A DNA stretch of 64,000 nt from NCBI RefSeq assembly GCF_900112365.1, contig NZ_FOLQ01000003.1, forward strand, positions 558,001-622,000. The letters are read 5' to 3'. Positions 58,951 through 64,000 of the stretch are shown here, piece after piece. Source of the stretch: Spirosoma endophyticum. Its GTDB lineage: Bacteria; Bacteroidota; Bacteroidia; Cytophagales; Spirosomataceae. The notes under the pieces are model-generated. The model ran no database searches. It was given only the letters and a program-made list of their open reading frames with translations, and had not been told where the DNA came from. A program made the position numbers and the translations under genes. Position 1 is the first letter of the stretch. Each line of letters opens with the position of its first letter.

Positions 58951-60509
58951 ACATTATTACTAACTTCGATTTCTTCACCTGACTGATGGAAAAACTTGAA
59001 GTTAACCATACCTAACGAGCTGTCTTTCACAAGTTTGACCCACGTTTTGTATTTTACATACCATTGCATCTGTTTTGAGTAGATCCCTTTCGTGTAGTAA
59101 GCATACAGAAATGGGTTCATTGAGATGGTTATTCCCCGCTCATTCTGCTTCGTCAGGATATAATCGAGGTTATTTTCAATCACATCCGTTACCAGAACGC
59201 TGGCCTGAATTGTGCCAGTTCCGCCACAAGTTGGGCAGACTTCACGGGTAACAATGTTCATCTCAGGCCGGACGCGCTGGCGCGTAATTTGCATCAGGCC
59301 AAATTTTGTTAAGGGAAGAATGGTGAACTTCGATCGCTCAGGCTTCATTTCATCGCGCATGATGTCTTGCAGGAGCTTTTTGTTCTCTGCTTTCTTCATG
59401 TCAATGAAATCCACAACAATAATTCCGCCCATGTCGCGCAACCGAAGTTGCCGGGCAATTTCCTTAGCAGCCTCACGGTTTACGCTAATGGCGGTGGCTT
59501 CCTGATCTTCTTCTGAGTTTGATTTGTTGCCGCTGTTGACATCAATGACGTGCAACGCTTCGGTATGTTCGATAATCAAATATCCACCACCTGGTAAGCT
59601 CACCGATCGGCCAAAAAGCGTTTTAAGCTGCTTTTCTAAGCCAAGTGCTTCAAAAAGCTTCATTTTTCCGCTATGGAGCTTGACAATTTTCTCCTTGTCG
59701 GGCGCGATGGTATGAATGTAATCTCTGATTTCGTCGAATGACTCACGAGTATCTACGGTAATGCTCTCGAATGATTCATTGAGCATATCCCGCAGAATCG
59801 AGGAGGCTCGATTCATTTCGCCCAAAACCCGATCACGGGGCTTGGCATCAGCAAGGGCTTTAATGGCCTGATCCCACTTCGCAAGAGAGTTCTGTAGGTC
59901 ACGGTCAAGCTCTTCAACATCTTTATCCTGTGCAACCGTGCGCACAATTACGCCAAAGTGTTGCGGTTTCAATGACGACATAAGCCGCATTAACCGCGAC
60001 CGCTCAGCTCGGTCGGTGATTTTTTTTGACAGGTTAACGCCATCTGAAAATGGCACAAGGACTAAATAACGACCTGCAATCGAAATGTCGCAGGAAAGGC
60101 GCGGACCTTTAGTAGAAATAGGCTCTTTTACTACCTGAACCAGAATGGGAGCATTTTTGGCAAGTACCTTATCTATCTTCCCAATTTTTTCAATGGCTGG
60201 CTCTAACTGAGTGTCGATGAGTCGGCCGGTAGTAACGCGCTTGGCGATTACATCTTTGACAAGCTTATTGAGCGAATTGATATTCGGTCCTAAGTCCTGG
60301 TAGTGCAAAAAGCCATCTTTCTCATGGCCAACGTCCACAAAAGCAGCATTAAGGCCCGATGATAGTTTCTTGACTGTTCCCAAGTAAAGATCGCCAACGG
60401 TGAAGCTGCTGTCTAACTCTTCTTCGTGATACTCCAGCAATCTCTTGTTTTGCAAGAGCGCGATCCGATCACCTTTCTGAGTCGAACTGATAACTAATTC
60501 ATTACTCAC
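58947..60509 (-). CDS. rng: Ribonuclease G (Rne/Rng family)
   Basis: Endoribonuclease for rRNA processing and mRNA turnover, 520 residues. It has an S1-like N-terminus with GDLYLGTVKKLSSGLNAAFVDVGHEKDGFLHYQDL. The DNase-I-like catalytic core holds GGYLIIEHTEALHVIDVNSG and RDMGGIIVVDFIDM. The Zn-link is REVCPTCGGTG and a small-domain end follows. It lacks the long RNase E C-terminal scaffold, so RNase G is the better name. The COX24-type peptide, a TPR protein and HU lie upstream on the same strand. Confidence 0.95.
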   Translation of the reverse strand: MSNELVISSTQKGDRIALLQNKRLLEYHEEELDSSFTVGDLYLGTVKKLSSGLNAAFVDVGHEKDGFLHYQDLGPNINSLNKLVKDVIAKRVTTGRLIDTQLEPAIEKIGKIDKVLAKNAPILVQVVKEPISTKGPRLSCDISIAGRYLVLVPFSDGVNLSKKITDRAERSRLMRLMSSLKPQHFGVIVRTVAQDKDVEELDRDLQNSLAKWDQAIKALADAKPRDRVLGEMNRASSILRDMLNESFESITVDTRESFDEIRDYIHTIAPDKEKIVKLHSGKMKLFEALGLEKQLKTLFGRSVSLPGGGYLIIEHTEALHVIDVNSGNKSNSEEDQEATAISVNREAAKEIARQLRLRDMGGIIVVDFIDMKKAENKKLLQDIMRDEMKPERSKFTILPLTKFGLMQITRQRVRPEMNIVTREVCPTCGGTGTIQASVLVTDVIENNLDYILTKQNERGITISMNPFLYAYYTKGIYSKQMQWYVKYKTWVKLVKDSSLGMVNFKFFHQSGEEIEVSNNV

Positions 60510-60536
60510 AAGATGAATATACGGTTAAGAATGGCT

Positions 60537-60568
60537 GTAAAAAAAGAAAAAAGCCACGTTCGGGCTTT
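60537..60568 (-). terminator. Terminator after the COX24-type peptide gene
   Basis: AAAGCC (60550-60555) and GGCTTT (60563-60568) around seven bases, followed on the minus strand by TTTTTTCTTTTTTT. The stem is short but the T-tract is strong. Confidence 0.7.
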
Positions 60569-60603
60569 GCAGACCGGCACGGGGCTTCCACAAAATAAAT
60601 TTA

Positions 60604-60670
60604 TAGTTTGTCGTTTAGCATTTATGGATATGTATCCATTCACAAACGCTAAACGACAAACGACAAACTA
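60604..60670. repeat. GACAAAC heptad inverted repeat at the COX24-type stop codon
   Basis: TAGTTTGTCGTTTAGC (60604-60619) pairs with GCTAAACGACAAAC (60648-60661). The right arm repeats the 7-base word GACAAAC and its last bases form the stop codon of the small gene. An inner hairpin ATGGATA-TG-TATCCAT fills the loop. Confidence 0.75.
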
Positions 60671-60757
60671 TTTTTTCTTATGCCGGTTTTTTCTGAGCCG
60701 TTTCTTCCGCTTGTGAGTGGCAATCTTGTGTCGTTTCCGTTTCTTACCGCAAGGCAT
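60668..60757 (-). CDS. COX24/AURKAIP1-type small basic ribosomal protein
   Basis: A 29-residue, extremely basic peptide starting MPCGKKRKRHKIATHKRKKR and ending in Lys-Lys-Lys. It matches the short AURKAIP1/COX24-domain proteins of Bacteroidota, relatives of mitochondrial mS38 and mycobacterial bS22, which bind the small ribosomal subunit. More than half its residues are Lys or Arg. The TAG stop lies in the neighbouring heptad repeat, and a terminator follows. Confidence 0.88.
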   Translation of the reverse strand: MPCGKKRKRHKIATHKRKKRLRKNRHKKK

Positions 60758-60871
60758 AGTATTAACAGTGTTTAATGGTTAAATACGTGTCGGCTGACCA
60801 CCCGGTCAAAGCCCTTAAAAGTTGTATAGTTTTAAAGTTGAATAGGTAGTACCTGAATCCAACTGTGTAAC

Positions 60872-61735
60872 TCATTTCAGCCGTTCCTCATACTCGCGAA
60901 CAGCGGCCAGAATCTGTGGGTCTTTCTCCTGCGTTTTCACCTGAGCCAGAACCCGTCTTGCTTCGGCTTTCTGACCAGCCTCGGCTAAGCTTACACCCAA
61001 ATAGAATTGAGCCTTCCGGCTTGTTGGGTTGTTCACCAGAATTTGACGAAACCGCTCGATCGCTCGTTCATACTGATTCGACCGCATCGAAAGCAGACCC
61101 AAATTGAACAGAGCCAATTCATTGGTCGGCTCCTGCTTCAGCACCTCACGCAGCATCATAATACCCTTCATCGGTGTATCGGTATTGACATAAGTCATGG
61201 CCATATTAGCCTTCGCCGACAACAAGTTTGGGTTTTTGGCAATAGCCTGCTGATAGAACTCGCGCGTTTTCTCGCCTAACGATGTCGTTTTCTTTTCATC
61301 AACGGCAAATGTGTAGGCTTCGAAGTACTGATCGCCCGCTCGTAACAGATTGTGCTCAGTTGGTTGTGCCTTTGCCAATAAATCTGCATAATGAGCGGCA
61401 CTATCGTAACGGGTGGCTTCCTGAAAAAGGGCAATCAACTTCTCTCCAATTGCTTCTTTTTTCACTGGGTTTGCTACGGCAAATTCGGACCGCAATATAT
61501 CCAGGCGCTTTTGTTGTTCAGGTGCCAGAGGCTTCTCATGAACGGAAGAGGAAGCAGGACTTTCTGTTAATTCAGTCGCCTTTTTCCCAGCTCCATCACG
61601 TGAAGCTCCAGACGTTTGCGTCGTTCGACCTCCAAGCTGTTTGTTTTCATTTTGTACAACCACCTTAGGCAGGGTATACAACCCCGCTGTTAAGGCTGAA
61701 GCCAGTATGATAACAAGCAACACGAATTTATTCAT
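60872..61735 (-). CDS. TPR-repeat membrane-anchored protein
   Basis: A 287-residue protein with one N-terminal membrane helix (MNKFVLLVIILASALTAGLY) acting as anchor or signal. A polar Ser/Thr/Gly linker is followed by at least four tetratricopeptide repeats between residues 90 and 280 (for example AIAKNPNLLSAKANMAMTYV, NELALFNLGLLSMRSNQYER, SRKAQFYLGVSLAEAGQKAE). It likely scaffolds a complex at the periplasmic side. It sits between HU and RNase G, an arrangement I recall from other Bacteroidota. Confidence 0.88.
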   Translation of the reverse strand: MNKFVLLVIILASALTAGLYTLPKVVVQNENKQLGGRTTQTSGASRDGAGKKATELTESPASSSVHEKPLAPEQQKRLDILRSEFAVANPVKKEAIGEKLIALFQEATRYDSAAHYADLLAKAQPTEHNLLRAGDQYFEAYTFAVDEKKTTSLGEKTREFYQQAIAKNPNLLSAKANMAMTYVNTDTPMKGIMMLREVLKQEPTNELALFNLGLLSMRSNQYERAIERFRQILVNNPTSRKAQFYLGVSLAEAGQKAEARRVLAQVKTQEKDPQILAAVREYEERLK

Positions 61736-61812
61736 AGTAGAGGATCAATCACGAAACAAACGCCTGGACCAAACTGGCAAACCAGCACACGGTTGGTTCG
61801 TAGCAACTTTGC

Positions 61813-62115
61813 CTACTCGGCTGCAACTTTAGCTTTGTCGCTGGTTTTCACCTGCTCAACAAACACCTTCGCGGGTTTAAAACTCGGGATAAAGTGCTCG
61901 TCAATCACCATCGCGGTGTTTTTCGAGATGTTACGGGCTACTTTCTTGGCTCTTTTCTTGTTGATGAAACTGCCGAACCCTCTCACATAAATGTTTTCTC
62001 CCTCGGCTAGCGAGTCCTTAACTACTGAAAAGAAAGTTTCCAGGGTGTTTGTTACTTCTGCCTTATCAATTCCGGTTTTATCGGAGATCTCGGCAATTAC
62101 ATCTGCTTTCGTCAC
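61813..62115 (-). CDS. HU-family DNA-binding protein
   Basis: Nucleoid protein, 100 residues. MTKADVIAEISDKTGIDKAEV is the dimerisation helix pair, IYVRGFGSFINKKRAKKVARN the beta-arm start, and FIPSFKPAKVFVEQV the end, with a short Lys/Ala tail. The DNA-arm proline position is replaced by the KNTAMVIDEHFIP stretch usual in Bacteroidota. A -7 element lies upstream. Confidence 0.95.
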   Translation of the reverse strand: MTKADVIAEISDKTGIDKAEVTNTLETFFSVVKDSLAEGENIYVRGFGSFINKKRAKKVARNISKNTAMVIDEHFIPSFKPAKVFVEQVKTSDKAKVAAE

Positions 62116-62176
62116 GACTTCTTAAACTTTAACGTTTACTGTATTGTTGAAAATTCGGCTCTCAAAAATGGGAGCA

Positions 62177-62184
62177 CAAAGGTA
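62177..62184 (-). promoter_or_regulatory. Candidate -7 element for the HU gene
   Basis: TACCTTTG on the minus strand, 62 bases before the HU start. The 140-base gap also serves mutY on the other strand. Confidence 0.45.
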
Positions 62185-62255
62185 GGGGTTTCCCATAAAT
62201 TATAAAACCCTGTACTTCCGTTTTTAATGGTAACGATGTATTTTTTCGTTTTATT

Positions 62256-63374
62256 TTGAATTGGCAATCAGACCTTAACAGTATCGAAACCTCGTTTGCT
62301 CCTACGCTCGAACGGTGGTATGAGCGTCACAAACGTGATCTGCCGTGGCGTCACACCCGCGATCCATATCGCATTTGGCTATCGGAAATAATCCTTCAGC
62401 AAACGCGCGTGGCGCAGGGAAAACCCTACTACGAACGCTTTGTAGCAGCTTATCCAACCATATCTGAAATGGCCCGCACGGATGAGCGCGACCTACTTCG
62501 GCTTTGGCAAGGCTTAGGCTATTATTCCCGCGCCAGAAATCTACATCAGACTGCTCGCTATGTAACCACTCAGCTAGATGGGAAGTTCCCAGATACGTAT
62601 CATGAGCTGTTGAAAATGAAGGGGATAGGCTCTTATACAGCAGCTGCCATAGCCTCTTTTGCTTTTGGTGAGCGGGTGCCGGTTGTTGATGGAAATGTAT
62701 ATCGGGTATTGGCGCGGGTATTTGGTATTGAGGAAGATATTACGTCGACTCAGGCCAAGAAGACGTTTGCCGCTTTGGCTATGAAGCTGATCCAATCGGC
62801 CAATGATCCGGCGACTTATAATCAGGCAATTATGGAGTTCGGTGCTATTCAATGTACGCCCATGTCGCCCGATTGTTTACTATGTCCGCTTCAACAGCAA
62901 TGTGTAGCTTATCTAACCGGCAGGCAAAACAAGTTGCCCGTCAAATCAAAAAAGGCGCCGGTTCGGGAGCGGTTTTTTAACTACTTTATTTTTAGAAATA
63001 ATGGAAAAATAGCGCTTCGCGAACGGATGACTCGTGACATCTGGCAAAATCTATATGATTTTTACCTTTTAGAAAGCGAACGTAGCGATTCACTCTCAGG
63101 AACCAGCAATGAATTGCAAACTGCACTGAGCGCCACGTCTGTTCAAGAGTCATTGCATGAAGTTGTGCGGGAACGTGTTTTGGCTGTTCCACCAACTGAA
63201 GCAGTACAGTTACTATCTCACCAGCGAATTCGCGCTCAATTCTATATTATTGACTTACCTGATCATCTCGCTGGAAGCTTGCCGATTGATTTACAGTGGT
63301 ATACGCCTGACGAAACCGAGCACTTACCTAAGCCCGTACTGATTACTAACTATTTAGATAAGCTGTTTGGATAA
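62256..63374 (+). CDS. mutY: A/G-specific adenine glycosylase
   Basis: Repair enzyme that removes A opposite 8-oxoG, 372 residues. The helix-hairpin-helix is LLKMKGIGSYTAAAIASFAFGE with the catalytic Asp in VPVVDGNVYRVLARV. The Fe-S ligands are in CTPMSPDCLLCPLQQQC, and a NUDIX-like C-terminal domain follows. The start is TTG at 62256; the upstream frame is closed by a stop three bases earlier. An ssb gene follows, as in many Bacteroidota. Confidence 0.95.
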   Translation: MNWQSDLNSIETSFAPTLERWYERHKRDLPWRHTRDPYRIWLSEIILQQTRVAQGKPYYERFVAAYPTISEMARTDERDLLRLWQGLGYYSRARNLHQTARYVTTQLDGKFPDTYHELLKMKGIGSYTAAAIASFAFGERVPVVDGNVYRVLARVFGIEEDITSTQAKKTFAALAMKLIQSANDPATYNQAIMEFGAIQCTPMSPDCLLCPLQQQCVAYLTGRQNKLPVKSKKAPVRERFFNYFIFRNNGKIALRERMTRDIWQNLYDFYLLESERSDSLSGTSNELQTALSATSVQESLHEVVRERVLAVPPTEAVQLLSHQRIRAQFYIIDLPDHLAGSLPIDLQWYTPDETEHLPKPVLITNYLDKLFG

Positions 63375-63449
63375 GTCAGTATGTTTCAGTATCTTTAATT
63401 CTTATTAAACGCTCTAATCTCTTACTACGTAAACAACAAAATACACTGT

Positions 63450-63989
63450 ATGGCAAGTCTGAATAAGATGACAATCATCGGTAATCTGGGTGCCGATCCT
63501 GAAGTACGCTATCTAGATGGAGGGGCTGTCGTAGCTACCTTTAATGTGGCAACAACGGAAAAATACACCAACCGGAACGGCGAGAAAGTGGAGCAAACCG
63601 AGTGGTTCCGGGTTGAGTTATGGAATGAGCAGGCTAAAGTAGCCGAAAAATATTTGAAGAAAGGCAATTCTGTTTATGTCGAAGGCCGTTTGCGGACGGA
63701 GTTATGGACGGATAAAGAAGGCAAGGAACGTACGTCACTACGTGTACGGGCCAACACCATGCAGTTGTTAGGTAGCCCCGGCGGTGGTGGACAAGAGGAT
63801 GGATATAACGAAGCCCCGCGCCAGCAGGCACCTCCCGTACAGGCAGCGCCAGAACGGGATCGTCCTCAACCACAGCCTACGCCTTCCCGGCAGCAGACCT
63901 CCCCTGTAGCGGCACCAGCGGCTCGTCGTCGGGAGCCAGACCCGGTGCCTTTTGAGAGCAACAGTGGAGAAGACGATCTGCCGTTCTAA
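63450..63989 (+). CDS. ssb: Single-stranded DNA-binding protein
   Basis: Replication SSB, 179 residues. The OB fold is residues 1-110 (MASLNKMTIIGNLGADPEVRYL, NGEKVEQTEWFRVELW, YVEGRLRTELWTDKEGKERTSLRV). A Gly/Gln/Pro-rich linker leads to the conserved acidic tip GEDDLPF that binds partner proteins. It is 75 bases downstream of mutY. In relatives gliding genes gldE and gldD often follow, but the window ends here. Confidence 0.97.
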   Translation: MASLNKMTIIGNLGADPEVRYLDGGAVVATFNVATTEKYTNRNGEKVEQTEWFRVELWNEQAKVAEKYLKKGNSVYVEGRLRTELWTDKEGKERTSLRVRANTMQLLGSPGGGGQEDGYNEAPRQQAPPVQAAPERDRPQPQPTPSRQQTSPVAAPAARRREPDPVPFESNSGEDDLPF

Positions 63990-64000
63990 TCCACTCGATT

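Overview
The window looks like a chromosomal segment of a Bacteroidota bacterium of the Cytophagales, most like Spirosoma and relatives. The pointers are: sortase PorU and PorV of the type IX secretion system (T9SS); the gliding lipoprotein GldH; TonB-dependent and SusC-like outer-membrane proteins; a 29-residue COX24/AURKAIP1-type ribosomal peptide; a long PurF; mutY followed by ssb; a carotenoid crtI-crtB pair; and promoters of the Bacteroidota form (TTG, then about 19-20 bases, then TAnnTTTG). The genus is inferred from gene content, not from a search. I saw no rRNA, tRNA, CRISPR array, prophage or insertion sequence. Most of the window is core chromosome.

Layout. 1-5.1 kb: a trans-4-hydroxy-L-proline catabolic operon on the minus strand (dihydrodipicolinate-synthase-like deaminase, 4-hydroxyproline 2-epimerase, FAD oxidase, aldehyde dehydrogenase cut by the window edge) with a divergent AraC regulator. 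5.2-11 kb: ExbB/ExbD, a TonB receptor, and a Rieske/FAD oxidoreductase. 11-17.5 kb: an exonuclease and nuoKLMN without the rest of complex I. 17.6-24 kb: a GtrA-like protein, a small lipoprotein, a SprT-like protease, PorU and PorV. 24-30.6 kb: an M16-like protein without its zinc site, PlsY, an M20 dipeptidase, a DUF1207-like protein and PurB. 30.6-35 kb: a LytS/LytTR two-component pair whose regulator is frameshifted, and a TonB-like outer-membrane barrel. 35-43 kb, mostly minus strand: ProC, a TlpA-like thioredoxin, GatB, CrtB, CrtI, an ECF sigma factor, KdsD. 43-55 kb: RecQ, PurD, RicT-like PSP1 protein, a decayed BlaR1-type gene with its BlaI repressor, GldH, a PAP2 phosphatase, PurF, DnaG. 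55-59 kb: an accessory regulatory and peptide locus. 59-64 kb: RNase G, the COX24-type peptide, a TPR protein, HU, MutY, SSB.

The most interesting part is 55.0-58.9 kb. A 52-residue peptide gene ending in a Cys-Cys-containing tail lies 12 bases before a diverged LpxL-type acyltransferase, whose last 70 or so residues look like a PqqD-type peptide-recognition domain. A divergently transcribed membrane-anchored LytTR regulator and a LuxR-type regulator with a degenerate receiver lie beside it. Upstream of the LuxR gene are four copies of an 11-base box, exactly symmetric, with 21-base spacing inside each half. I propose an undescribed ribosomal (lipo)peptide or signalling system.

A second unusual signal is a set of intergenic inverted repeats whose arms are built from short tandem words, often 7 bases long (GTCRNNA at four operon-internal sites, ATGATRA, GACAAAC, and an 8/16-base AAAGAGTG form). 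Each site has its own vocabulary, and most sit between co-directional genes, close to the next start codon. At porU the repeat is inside the gene and encodes the hydrophobic core of its signal peptide.
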